Of a stretch of 64,000 nucleotides of DNA, positions 25,201-33,551 are shown in pieces. The position numbers and the translations under genes were made by a program. Under the pieces are notes generated by a model. It saw only the letters and a list, made by a program, of their open reading frames with translations. It searched no databases and was not told the DNA's origin. Within the stretch, counting starts at the first letter, position 1. Every line of letters starts with the position of its first letter. Source of the DNA: Dyadobacter fermentans DSM 18053 (lineage in GTDB: Bacteria; Bacteroidota; Bacteroidia; Cytophagales; Spirosomataceae); assembly GCF_000023125.1 (NCBI RefSeq), contig NC_013037.1, positions 1,550,001 to 1,614,000 of the forward strand. Reading direction: 5' to 3'.

Positions 25201-27217
25201 AGTGGTGATAGATGCGAACATTCCGGCGTCAGACTGCGAAGTTTCGACCCAGGGAACAGTTAGCGGCAGCAACTTCACGTCTGTCCTGACCGACGATCCT
25301 AATACTACCGGAACCGACAATCCAACCGTCACCCCGGTGGTGTCCGTACCGGTGATCACATTCTGCCCCGGCGACCAGACCCTATCGCCAGACCCGGGAA
25401 CCTGTACATCCACGCAGACCTTCGCGGCGACTGCCGGTGCTTGTCCGGTAGCGACGATCACCTACACCGTCAATGGCAACCCGATCACCTTCCCGTATGC
25501 ATTCCCGGCCGGCAACACCACCGTGCTGGTAACGGCTTCCAACGGCATCGGCACCGCGCCAACCTGCTCGTTTACCGTAACGGTAACCCCTACCCCGGCA
25601 CCGCCGATTACCGACGAGCCGGATGCTGCAACTATTTGCGCAGGTTCGGGCGCTTCGTTCACCGTGGCTACTTCGCAGACAGGCGTTACTTATCAATGGC
25701 AGAAAAAGCCATTCGGGGGCGCATTCGCGGACATTTCGACCGGTACTAACCCTACTGCCGACGATGCAACGCTGACGCTGACCAATGTACCGGCTTCGGA
25801 TAACCTTTCGGAATACCGCTGTATCATTACAAACCCTTGTAACAACAGCACCTCCGATGCGGCCGTGCTCACGGTGAACGAGATCACCGGTTCGAGCGCT
25901 ACCGGAACGACCAGCATTGCTCAGGGAGGGCCTATGCCGCACGTGACGTTCACTGCTACCGGAGGGACACTGCCGTACACGTTCACCTACAAGATCAACG
26001 ACGGGGCAAATCAGACCGTGAGCACCACGGGGGCGCTCACCAGCGCCAAGGTAGGCCAGCCGACCGAGACTGTGGGGGCATTTACGTACGAACTCGTGAG
26101 CGTAACGGATGCCCAGAACTGCACGCTGACGCCGCCTTCGCCCCAAACGGCCACCATCACGATCACCAGCAACCTTTCCGCTACGATTTCAGGCAGCACT
26201 ACCGCTTGCCAGAGCGAGACGGCTCCGCTGGTCACATTCACGGCTGTGAACGGCATCGCGCCATTTACATTTACCTACCAAATCAACGGCGGGGCTGAAC
26301 AGCAAGTAACCACTACCGGGGCTAGCACCACGGCCACCGTGAGTGTGCCAACCACTGCCACCGGCACATTTGTGTACACGCTGACCAACGTGACCGGCGC
26401 AGGCAGCGCTTCCACGGCGATTTCAGGACAAACGGCCTCCGTGACCATCGACGCGAAGCCGACAATCGCATTGACCGGCGACGAGTACCAATGCGACTTC
26501 GGTGCCGATCCGCAGACGTACACGGTGTTTTTCACCGCCACCGCCGGAGCCGTGATCACAACTGACAAGGGAACCGTGAGCGGTAACACCGTGACAGGCA
26601 TCCCAAGCCAGGAAACGGCGATCATCGTAGCCACAGTGAACAACTGTTCGGACACGCTTATCGCTTTCAAAGACTGCTCGATGCCGGTGACCCTGATCGA
26701 TTTCAGCGGTGCAAAGGTGGAAAACACGGTAGCACTGAAATGGAATACCGCAGAGGAAACCAACAGCGACTATTTCGAGGTCCAGCGCAGCAGCAACGGC
26801 AAGAACTGGACGGCCATCGGCACGCAGAAATCGCAAGGCGAAAGCTACAAACTCGTGGATTACGCATTCGTGGACCAGAAACCCGCTCAGGGCGACAACT
26901 TCTATCGCCTGAAAATGGTGGATGCTGACAAGACCTTCGCTTACAGCAAGATCATCAACGTTCGCTATGACGGACTGGCCCTCGTATCGGAACTTTATCC
27001 GAACCCGGTTTCCACCACCCTCAACCTGAGAAGCACCGACTGGGGCCAGGTTAAATCGGTGGAACTGCATAGCCTGACGGGAATGTCGGTTTATAAATCG
27101 GGTAAGACTGTTTCCAAAACGATCGACGTGAAAAACCTGCCTGTGGGCATGTACATTCTGACGATCACGCACAAAAACGGGGAAATTGTGAACCGAAAAG
27201 TGGTAATCAACCGATAA
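22211..27217 (+). CDS. Giant beta-helix/Ig-like secreted protein with T9SS tail
   Basis: 1,668 residues. An N-terminal signal-like segment is followed by a DUF11-like conserved-repeat domain (~70-130, V-F-T-E-T-I-D-A-N-T-T-L-V-P-G-S) and a cadherin-like/Big repeat (D-S-Y-S-T-I... F-I-Y-E-P-A-A-G-Y-S-G-N-D-T-F-T-Y). A long right-handed parallel beta-helix covers ~230-900 with N-N/G-x-I ladders. A Pro/Gln/Glu-rich linker (~910-970) leads to several HYR/Ig-like and SprB-like repeats, and the last ~75 residues are a type A T9SS sorting domain starting L-Y-P-N-P-V-S. It should be exported, cleaved and surface-attached. It is the last gene of the cassette, ending in a terminator; adhesin or glycan-binding role inferred. 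Confidence 0.88.
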   Translation: MRNLYFYLAGAALLASGVEMVGRLAETPAVPQEWIVQKADRSVRNQQERVPFARTRKKSGTKALLAPSITATNTYVITSNTGPSGASAGDELEYTVTINNGGPDPATGTVFTETIDANTTLVPGSVKASPIAQNDSYSTIGNVGINIPEGTGLFANDVSPAGTPISLNSTTTVATTGGGSATITAATGAFIYEPAAGYSGNDTFTYEIQNGSGMTSTATVTISVGSATNMIWFINSAAAAGGTGTLSKPFNSISAFNSINGDGAASHPQNGHVIFIYSGSYTGPLTLRNDQKILGQGSTQSILSFTGFSAPNGTNQLPAVTGSNAGRPTLTTSSGTDNAINLGTTNIIKGINIANTTGTKISGSSAGTFTASEVGLSGSGSALNLTNKTLNASFSEVSSSSATNGVSPIRISSGNGTLTIPAGSITSTSVPAIDIAGKGTGDRIALNVTLTSVSANGGSKGLALQNATGSFQINGTGTTGGSGGTIQNIADRGIDLRDVQNITIKNMNLASANTAEGPVVTGADNTNANAAIHGLNVAGLALDRIVVSGIVAQMGINLRGGSNFNLTNSTINQSGTASIVEEGNIYATNLGGTNSIVNSALKRPGGRAAYFTNYDVNMTRLTIDNSSFEDAEYAACLLFEGKGSSTMSLKVQNGSRFTKPGSAGIEVYSNNSAQMEADIQGATIDIGSGADEGKGIDMAASGTSRLKFNVAGNTSDYRSGPGFNFFAFSDGYLEGNVTNNVLTNNATGEGGSFHGIAFSTQGSTARGIVRINGNTINNSLSSIGISAQAGSTGGAQSSAVIDNNNVFLTGSNFAHGVYVNSIGGTNYNGTLCASVTNNDVTLNGGGAAAGGYRAGTPGTVLNVQQAASSGSTAWTAGNNTPSGSGTQNGLGTINYNAGGPTGCPTPSFSGLREAAIEEPVAGRISADSSVTEQQPVQQVAAQAPAPTEPKEEIAQAATTAPSPARTDATQSGETVTVNGTGSGFTLPAGKNTVIKFRVVIDANIPASDCEVSTQGTVSGSNFTSVLTDDPNTTGTDNPTVTPVVSVPVITFCPGDQTLSPDPGTCTSTQTFAATAGACPVATITYTVNGNPITFPYAFPAGNTTVLVTASNGIGTAPTCSFTVTVTPTPAPPITDEPDAATICAGSGASFTVATSQTGVTYQWQKKPFGGAFADISTGTNPTADDATLTLTNVPASDNLSEYRCIITNPCNNSTSDAAVLTVNEITGSSATGTTSIAQGGPMPHVTFTATGGTLPYTFTYKINDGANQTVSTTGALTSAKVGQPTETVGAFTYELVSVTDAQNCTLTPPSPQTATITITSNLSATISGSTTACQSETAPLVTFTAVNGIAPFTFTYQINGGAEQQVTTTGASTTATVSVPTTATGTFVYTLTNVTGAGSASTAISGQTASVTIDAKPTIALTGDEYQCDFGADPQTYTVFFTATAGAVITTDKGTVSGNTVTGIPSQETAIIVATVNNCSDTLIAFKDCSMPVTLIDFSGAKVENTVALKWNTAEETNSDYFEVQRSSNGKNWTAIGTQKSQGESYKLVDYAFVDQKPAQGDNFYRLKMVDADKTFAYSKIINVRYDGLALVSELYPNPVSTTLNLRSTDWGQVKSVELHSLTGMSVYKSGKTVSKTIDVKNLPVGMYILTITHKNGEIVNRKVVINR

Positions 27218-27265
27218 TCGTATGACACCAATGCTTAATTAAAGCGTTGTTTAGGTTAACTGATA

Positions 27266-27299
27266 TCAGGCGGGGAGTTTCTCTCCGCCTGATTTTTTT
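27266..27299 (+). terminator. Rho-independent terminator after the T9SS giant
   Basis: TCAGGCGG (27266-27273) pairs with CCGCCTGA (27285-27292), extended by GAG/CTC in the loop, and is followed by seven T. The rest of the gap to 27555 holds no gene that I can support; it should contain the promoter of the susC gene. Confidence 0.92.
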
Positions 27300-27555
27300 G
27301 CCCTCTCCTCATTCCGGCTTCACAGCGCTTTCGCCGCCTACTTCCTCAAATACCTCAATATTTTACCCGGAAAATGTAAAAAAGAGGCCAATTAAGCGCC
27401 CCGTTAATGCTTTGTTAACCATTTCTTAATCAGTGCCCGATTACTTTGACCACAAGGTTCGGCCGACCGATTGCTCATTTCACCCACGCTTCCCGACCGG
27501 GGAGCGGCATTACCAACCAAACACATTTAAACAACCAGGAACTTGACCCTACGGT

Positions 27556-30500
27556 ATGAACAAACAACTTCTATCAAAACATTTATGCAGGCAATCCTTC
27601 CGGACCAGGCTCTGGCGCGTGTGCATTGCATTGTGCGCGGTGCTGCTCGTACAGACTGCCGCGTTGGCCCAGGTAGCCGCGGACGAGGTGCTCGTCGGCG
27701 GCGAAGTGAAGGATGAAAAAAACAGCGCGATCCCCGGCGCAAGCATCGTGCTCCAAGGCACCGCGAAGGGCACAACGACCGACGCCGACGGAAAATTTTC
27801 ACTCGCCGTCCCTAAGTCGGGATCGGTGCTGATCGTGAGTTTTTTGGGTTACAAAAGGCAGGAGGTCGCGGTCGGTAACCATACCGATTTCAGCATTCGC
27901 CTGGAACCCAGCTCCGACGACTTGCAGGAAGTGGTGGTGGTAGGCTACGGCACGCAGCGCAAGCAAACGCTCACCGGCGCCATTTCAAACATTGTTTCGG
28001 AACAAATCAAAACCACCACGCACACGAGTCTGGCGCAAAGCCTGCAAGGCAAGGTGGCCGGGGTGCAGATCCGCCAGAATTCCGGCGAACCGGGCTCGTT
28101 CAGCACGAACATTAATATACGTGGTTTTGGAGAGCCGTTGTATGTGGTAGATGGCGTGGCGCGCGACGGCGGTTATGAATTTCAGAAAATCAACCCGGAC
28201 GACATTGAGAGTATTTCGGTGCTGAAAGATGCTTCCGCGGCGATTTTTGGTATCCGTGCGGGGAATGGCGTGGTGATCGTGACGACGAAAAAAGGGAAGC
28301 AGGGCAAGCCAAAGTTCAGCTACAACATGGTGTACGGCCGCCAAAGCCCCACCGATGTGCCCCGGATGACCAACGCATTGCAATGGGCCGAAATGCGGAA
28401 CGACGCTGCCAAGAACCTGGGAGAAAACCCGGTGTACTCGCCCGAAGAGATCGAAAAGTTCCGCTCCGGCGCGCCCGGCTACGAGGGCACCGACTGGTAC
28501 AAGGAAACGCTGAACAGATCGGCCGGCCAGCAGCAGCATTTCATTTCGGCATCGGGCGGCGAGGGCGTGGTGAGCTACTTCACGAGCTTTGGCTACCAGA
28601 AAGAAAACGGCCTGCTCAAAAGCCGCGATATGGGTTATCAGAAATATACCTTCCGTTCCAATATTGGTATTGATTTAACCAAAAACCTGAAAGCGGACCT
28701 GATCCTTTCGGGGCTGTTTGATAAGCGGGAGCAGCCGGGTGATAACTTTTTTAACATCTATAAAGGAACCCGCATTGCGTTGCCTACCGAGCGTCCTTTC
28801 GCCAATGACAACCCCAAATACCCCGCATTACTGAGCGGCGGCTATAATCCGGTGGCATTGGCCGACCGGGAACTCACGGGCTACTCGCAGGAGGTGAACA
28901 AGTTCTTTCAATCGACATTCGCACTCACCTACACCGTGCCATTCGTGCCGGGGCTGCGCATTAAGGGGCTCGTGGCCTACGACAGCAACAACTACCGCGG
29001 CAAGTCGGTGTCGAAGGCCTACAACCTGTACACCTACGACGCCGCAACGGACAAGTACACCGCGCACGCCCAGCGCAATCCTTCGCGCATCGGCAACAAT
29101 TTCACGGACAATAACCGCATTACCTTCCAGGGACAGCTGTTTTACAACACCGTGATCGCGAAAAACCACAACCTCGGCGCGACGCTCGTGTACGAGCAGC
29201 AGGAATCGCACAACCGCTGGGCTGGGCTCGGCCGTGAATATGCATTCTTCACCAACGACCAGATCGACCAGGCAGGACTCAACAACCAGACCACGAGCGG
29301 TTCCGAGGCGGAATATGCCAGCCAGTCGTACGTCGGCCGGTTGAATTATGATTTCAAAGAGAAATACCTGCTGGAAATCGCCGCGCGCTACGATGGCTCC
29401 TACCGCTACCATCCCGACCGCCGCTGGGGGCTATTCCCGGTCGTATCGGCGGGCTGGCGCGTGTCCGAGGAAGGTTTCATGAAACAAATCCCATTCATTT
29501 CGATGCTGAAACTGCGGGGCTCTTACGGCCTTGTGGGTGCGGATGCAGGTGCGCCGTTCCAGTATGTGCCCGGCTTCTCGCTCACCGGCGGCGGCGGATA
29601 TGAGTTTACGAACGGCAATTACACCACCGGCGCCGCTTCCCCGGCAATCGTGAACGAAAAGCTGACGTGGTTTAAGTCAAACATCCAGGACGTGGGTATC
29701 GACGTGGGCCTTTGGGATAACAAAATCGACCTTACTTTCGACGTCTACCAACGCGACCGCAAGGGCCTGCTCGCCCGCCGGAACGTGTCGCTGCCCAACA
29801 CATTCGGCGGCACATTGCCCGAGGAAAACCTGAACAGCGACCGTGTGCGGGGAATCGAGTTTTCAGCCGGCTATAATGGACAGATCCGCGATTTCAAATA
29901 TGGGATTTCCGGTAACTTCAACTTCGCACGCACGCAGAACCGGTACGTGGAGCGGGGCGAGTTCCTCAGCAGCATGGACAAATGGCGCGGCGGAGCTACC
30001 AACCGGTGGAATGACGTGGTGTGGGCCTACCAGCTCGAAGGCCAGTTCCAGAGCAAGGACGAGGTCATTTACGCACCCATTCAGAATGGCGACCTGGGCA
30101 ACACCCGCGAGCTGCCGGGCGATTTTAAATACAAGGATGTGGACGGCAACGGCGTGATCGACGGCAACGACGCCATTCCGCTGTTCTTCGGCGGCGATCC
30201 CAAAATGTACTACGGCGTCACGCTCAACGCGTCGTGGAAGGGCTTCGATTTTACGGCATTGTTCCAGGGTTCGGGGAAATACAGCGTGCGCTTCCGCGAA
30301 GTGTATGCCGAAGTCTTCGCATTCCGCGGCAACACGCCGGAATATTTCTATGACAGATGGCAGCAGTCGCCCGACGGCCAGTGGATTCCCGGCGAATGGC
30401 CGGCTTCCCGCTTCAACTACAATGTGGGCGCCATGTACGCCGAAAGCGGTGCGTGGCGGAAGGATGCTTCCTACCTGCGTTTCAAAAGCGCGCAGCTCGG

Positions 30501-30699
30501 CTATACGTTCAACCTGTCGTGGCTGAAAAAAATCGGTATTGACGATGTACGCGTGTACGGCAATGCGCACAACATCTTCACCTGGGCCGATCCGTTCGTG
30601 AAGCCCTTCGATCCTGAAAAAGTGGAAGGCTTATTCGGCGCGGGACTTACCTACCCGGTAACGCGGAGCTTCAACTTCGGGATCAATGTCAACTTTTAA
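27556..30699 (+). CDS. SusC/RagA-type TonB-dependent outer-membrane transporter
   Basis: 1,047 residues. A signal peptide ends near A-L-A-Q (38). A carboxypeptidase-regulatory-like domain covers ~47-120 (V-K-D-E-K-N-S-A-I-P-G-A-S-I-V-L-Q-G-T), then the TonB box/SusC signature (L-Q-E-V-V-V-V-G-Y-G-T-Q), the plug (G-K-V-A-G-V-Q-I, I-R-G-F-G-E-P-L-Y-V-V-D-G) and a 22-strand-type barrel ending F-N-F-G-I-N-V-N-F. It imports oligosaccharides with the SusD lipoprotein encoded 12 bp downstream, driven by the TonB system. Length is normal for the family. First gene of the polysaccharide utilisation locus. Confidence 0.96.
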   Translation: MNKQLLSKHLCRQSFRTRLWRVCIALCAVLLVQTAALAQVAADEVLVGGEVKDEKNSAIPGASIVLQGTAKGTTTDADGKFSLAVPKSGSVLIVSFLGYKRQEVAVGNHTDFSIRLEPSSDDLQEVVVVGYGTQRKQTLTGAISNIVSEQIKTTTHTSLAQSLQGKVAGVQIRQNSGEPGSFSTNINIRGFGEPLYVVDGVARDGGYEFQKINPDDIESISVLKDASAAIFGIRAGNGVVIVTTKKGKQGKPKFSYNMVYGRQSPTDVPRMTNALQWAEMRNDAAKNLGENPVYSPEEIEKFRSGAPGYEGTDWYKETLNRSAGQQQHFISASGGEGVVSYFTSFGYQKENGLLKSRDMGYQKYTFRSNIGIDLTKNLKADLILSGLFDKREQPGDNFFNIYKGTRIALPTERPFANDNPKYPALLSGGYNPVALADRELTGYSQEVNKFFQSTFALTYTVPFVPGLRIKGLVAYDSNNYRGKSVSKAYNLYTYDAATDKYTAHAQRNPSRIGNNFTDNNRITFQGQLFYNTVIAKNHNLGATLVYEQQESHNRWAGLGREYAFFTNDQIDQAGLNNQTTSGSEAEYASQSYVGRLNYDFKEKYLLEIAARYDGSYRYHPDRRWGLFPVVSAGWRVSEEGFMKQIPFISMLKLRGSYGLVGADAGAPFQYVPGFSLTGGGGYEFTNGNYTTGAASPAIVNEKLTWFKSNIQDVGIDVGLWDNKIDLTFDVYQRDRKGLLARRNVSLPNTFGGTLPEENLNSDRVRGIEFSAGYNGQIRDFKYGISGNFNFARTQNRYVERGEFLSSMDKWRGGATNRWNDVVWAYQLEGQFQSKDEVIYAPIQNGDLGNTRELPGDFKYKDVDGNGVIDGNDAIPLFFGGDPKMYYGVTLNASWKGFDFTALFQGSGKYSVRFREVYAEVFAFRGNTPEYFYDRWQQSPDGQWIPGEWPASRFNYNVGAMYAESGAWRKDASYLRFKSAQLGYTFNLSWLKKIGIDDVRVYGNAHNIFTWADPFVKPFDPEKVEGLFGAGLTYPVTRSFNFGINVNF

Positions 30700-30711
30700 C
30701 TTCAATTGATA

Positions 30712-32607
30712 ATGAGCTATTTAAAAAATATCCTGACGCTCCTGCTGGTGCTCGTGGCGATGAGCTGCGGCAATGTGCTCGACAAGCAGCCGCTCGATAA
30801 GTTGCAGGGCGAAAACCTCTTCTCCAACCCGGAAGGTGTGAAACTGTACATGGCAAACCTGTACTACCAGCTGCCGATAGAGGATTTTACTTTCTTCCGG
30901 CAGGGATTCAACTGGAACACCGGCGACCCTAACAACGGCGGCTTCGCCCCGGCCATGGCCACCGACGAGGCCGTGCATACCGAATTCGGCGATTTTGTGG
31001 GAGATGGCGATTTCCAATGGTGGGACCAGGGTTACAAACTGATCCGTGACGTGAATATCCTGATCGACATCATCCCTACCCTGGATGTGACAGACGACGA
31101 ACGCAAAGCCCTCATCGGCGAAAGCGCATTCATCCGCGCCTATGCGTATTTTGCCCTGGCCAAACGCTACGGCGGCGTGCCGCTGATCACTTCGGTGCAG
31201 AAATATGAAGGCGATGTGGAAGCCCTGAAAGTGCCGCGCAGTACCGAAAAGGAAACCTGGGATTTTGTATTAAAAGAATGCGACACTGCTGCCGGCAATC
31301 TCGGCGACGCCTGGCCGGGTGGCGAACGCCGCGCGACTAAATGGGTGGCATATGCCCTCAAATCCCGTGCAGCACTGCATGCGGCGTCACTAGCCAAGTA
31401 CGCCGACCGGGCCCCTATCTCGGGAACCGCCGCCGATCAGAAGCTTGTCGGATTAGACAAAACCGCGGCCGCGGAATTTTACAAAGCAGCCATTGATGCG
31501 TCGGAGGCCATTATCAGTGCGGGGAAATTCAATTTATATAAACCCTCACCAGCCACACCCGAAGAAGCTGCAAACAACTACCGGCTGCTTTTCGAAGACC
31601 CCAACAATGCGCCGGAAGAGGTGATTTTTATCAAAGGCTATGCACGACCGGGCTCGGGCACAGGGCATAATTACGGCATCTGGTACCAGCCCAACCAAAC
31701 AGCCAACGGCTGGCCGCACCCGGGCCGCATGAACCCGACGCTCGAACTGATGGACGTGTACGAAAGCTACGACAAGCCCGGGGAAAGCGCGCCGCTGGCC
31801 ACGTCGGCCGCAGCAAACGACCTGAGCGATTACACCGGTTTCAATGCAGCCAAACAATACAAAAGGTTTGATACCGAAAACGAAATTTTCAAAGGAAGGG
31901 ATGCGCGCATGTGGGCGACGATGATCCTGCCCGGTACAAGCTGGAAAGGCCAGAAAATCGTTATCCAGGCCGGGTTCATCAAACCGGACGGAACGGCACA
32001 GATCATGGGCGGCGACCCTTTCACCCATGCAGGCAAAACCTATTACACCTATGGCGCGGCAGATCGGACGCAATATTCGGGATTCGATACCTGGGGCGGC
32101 AATAATACCCGCACAGGTGTGAGTTTCAAGAAGTTCCTGAATGAGGGCCTGAACATCCCGCCGGGCTGGAACCAGTCCGTAACCGATTTTGCCGACTTCC
32201 GCTATGCCGAAATCCTGCTGAACTACGCGGAAGCCATCGCCGAAAGCGGCACGGGCGACCAGACGAAAGGTAAAAAGGCATTGAACGACATCCGCCGCCG
32301 GGCCGGCCACAAAACGGAGATCCCGCTGACGATCAACAATGTGATCCGCGAGCGGCGCGTAGAACTTGCGTTCGAGCACAAGCGGTTCTGGGACCTCATC
32401 CGTCGCCGGGAATACCACACGCTGTTCAATAACACCATGCGCCACGCATTGCTGCCGATCCTGGACCTGCGCGTCACCCCCGCGAAATACATTTTTGTGC
32501 GCGTCAACGTGCCCCGCAGCAACCCGGCCACATTCGACTACCGCCAATACTACCGTTCGATTCCGGGCATTGGGGCGAATGGTCTGGTTCAAAATCCGCA
32601 GTATTGA
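30712..32607 (+). CDS. SusD/RagB-type glycan-binding lipoprotein
   Basis: 631 residues from the ATG at 30712; a TTG two codons upstream was rejected. The lipobox V-A-M-S-C (Cys near 19) is followed by D-K-Q-P-L-D-K-L, typical of SusD N termini. TPR-like helices frame the N-terminal third (I-R-D-V-N-I-L-I-D, G-E-S-A-F-I-R-A-Y-A-Y-F-A-L) and the C-terminal SusD domain ends with A-L-N-D-I-R-R-R-A-G and R-R-V-E-L-A-F-E-H-K-R-F-W-D-L-I-R-R. It caps the SusC barrel on the cell surface and hands glycans to it. Confidence 0.95.
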   Translation: MSYLKNILTLLLVLVAMSCGNVLDKQPLDKLQGENLFSNPEGVKLYMANLYYQLPIEDFTFFRQGFNWNTGDPNNGGFAPAMATDEAVHTEFGDFVGDGDFQWWDQGYKLIRDVNILIDIIPTLDVTDDERKALIGESAFIRAYAYFALAKRYGGVPLITSVQKYEGDVEALKVPRSTEKETWDFVLKECDTAAGNLGDAWPGGERRATKWVAYALKSRAALHAASLAKYADRAPISGTAADQKLVGLDKTAAAEFYKAAIDASEAIISAGKFNLYKPSPATPEEAANNYRLLFEDPNNAPEEVIFIKGYARPGSGTGHNYGIWYQPNQTANGWPHPGRMNPTLELMDVYESYDKPGESAPLATSAAANDLSDYTGFNAAKQYKRFDTENEIFKGRDARMWATMILPGTSWKGQKIVIQAGFIKPDGTAQIMGGDPFTHAGKTYYTYGAADRTQYSGFDTWGGNNTRTGVSFKKFLNEGLNIPPGWNQSVTDFADFRYAEILLNYAEAIAESGTGDQTKGKKALNDIRRRAGHKTEIPLTINNVIRERRVELAFEHKRFWDLIRRREYHTLFNNTMRHALLPILDLRVTPAKYIFVRVNVPRSNPATFDYRQYYRSIPGIGANGLVQNPQY

Positions 32608-32610
32608 GGG

Positions 32611-32718
32611 GGCTTTAAGCATTAGGCTATAAGCTTTAGGCTTTAAGCGATAGGCTCGACAAGCGAGAATTTTTGAAGCATAGTACAGCTTACAGCTTAC
32701 AGCTTGCAGCTTACAGCC
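32611..32718. repeat. 7-bp-period inverted repeat pair
   Basis: Left block 32611-32656 is six heptamers of the form RGCNNTA plus a partial one (GGCTTTA, AGCATTA, GGCTATA and so on). Right block 32684-32718 is five heptamers of TACAGCT type, the reverse complement class (RGCTGTA). They lie between susD and the DUF3823 gene and could pair in the transcript. See findings. Confidence 0.88.
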
Positions 32719-32744
32719 TTCACAACGTAACAAACGATCTAACA

Positions 32745-33434
32745 ATGAAACAAATAACCACCCACATCTCCGCTCTGCTCCTGCTTTTCGGCGCGGCGGC
32801 TTGCGGCGTCGACAATTATCCGGCGCCTGATTCTCAGCTGTATGGCACGTTTCTCGATATCGACACCGACGAGCCTGTGGAACAGGACATCATCCGCGGC
32901 AGCACGATCGAGTTCATCGAGCACGGCTACGCATCGCAGACGAAGCAAACGATGATCGTCAAAAACGACGGAAGCTACCGCAACAACCTGATTTTCGCGA
33001 ATACTTACACGATCACGCCCGTACGCGGTAATTTCGTGCCGATGGGGGCACAGGAAGTGGCCGTCAAAGGCGATACGAAGCTCGATTTCAAGGTGCAGCC
33101 CTACATTCGCGTGAAAGAAGCGAGCATTGAAAAAGCCGGAACGAAAGTGATCGCCAAGTTCAAATTGCAGCAAACCGTAATGAATAATGTGCGCAAAATA
33201 GGCCTCTACGCACACCCGGAACCCTCCGTGGGCGAGCCTATGCGCGTGGCGCTGGCTGAGCAGGAAATCAACGGCGCCATCGACCCGGATAAGGTGTATC
33301 AGCTGGAAATCGACATTCCATCCAACAGCAATGTATTGAAAGCCGGCAACCCTTACTTCTTCCGCGTAGGAGGCATCATCGACGCACCGGAGTCGAAGTT
33401 TAATTATGCGAAAGCGGTTAGGATTGCATTGTAA
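32745..33434 (+). CDS. DUF3823 PUL lipoprotein
   Basis: 229 residues from the ATG at 32745, chosen because it gives a lipoprotein signal (F-G-A-A-A-C-G, Cys near 20); the open frame extends upstream through the repeat block. The mature protein begins with a beta domain (G-T-F-L-D-I-D-T-D-E-P-V) of the transthyretin-like DUF3823 type, followed by a second beta domain ending A-K-A-V-R-I-A-L. DUF3823 proteins sit behind SusC/SusD in many loci and are surface lipoproteins, probably additional glycan-binding subunits (SusE/F-like role inferred). Confidence 0.85.
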   Translation: MKQITTHISALLLLFGAAACGVDNYPAPDSQLYGTFLDIDTDEPVEQDIIRGSTIEFIEHGYASQTKQTMIVKNDGSYRNNLIFANTYTITPVRGNFVPMGAQEVAVKGDTKLDFKVQPYIRVKEASIEKAGTKVIAKFKLQQTVMNNVRKIGLYAHPEPSVGEPMRVALAEQEINGAIDPDKVYQLEIDIPSNSNVLKAGNPYFFRVGGIIDAPESKFNYAKAVRIAL

Positions 33435-33443
33435 ATTAAAAAG

Positions 33444-33545
33444 CCGTAGGCCATAGGCTTTAAGCAATTAGCTTTCAGCACCAGCCTGCGGCCACAAATA
33501 TTTTATCTAAAAACTAGCCAACTGCATACAGCTTAAAGCTTACAA
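33444..33545. repeat. 7-bp-period inverted repeat pair
   Basis: Left block 33444-33485 is heptamers of the form GCNNTNN (GCCGTAG, GCCATAG, GCTTTAA, GCAATTA, GCTTTCA). Right block, about 33525-33545, holds CAGCTTAAAGCTTACAA, again 7-bp spaced and opposite in sense. It lies between the DUF3823 and GH71/99-like genes. See findings. Confidence 0.75.
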
Positions 33546-33551
33546 CCCCTT

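Noticed and set aside
31546..32745. 399-codon minus-strand frame opposite susD
   Set aside because: Shadow of the susD gene, with no family pattern and crossing the repeat block downstream.
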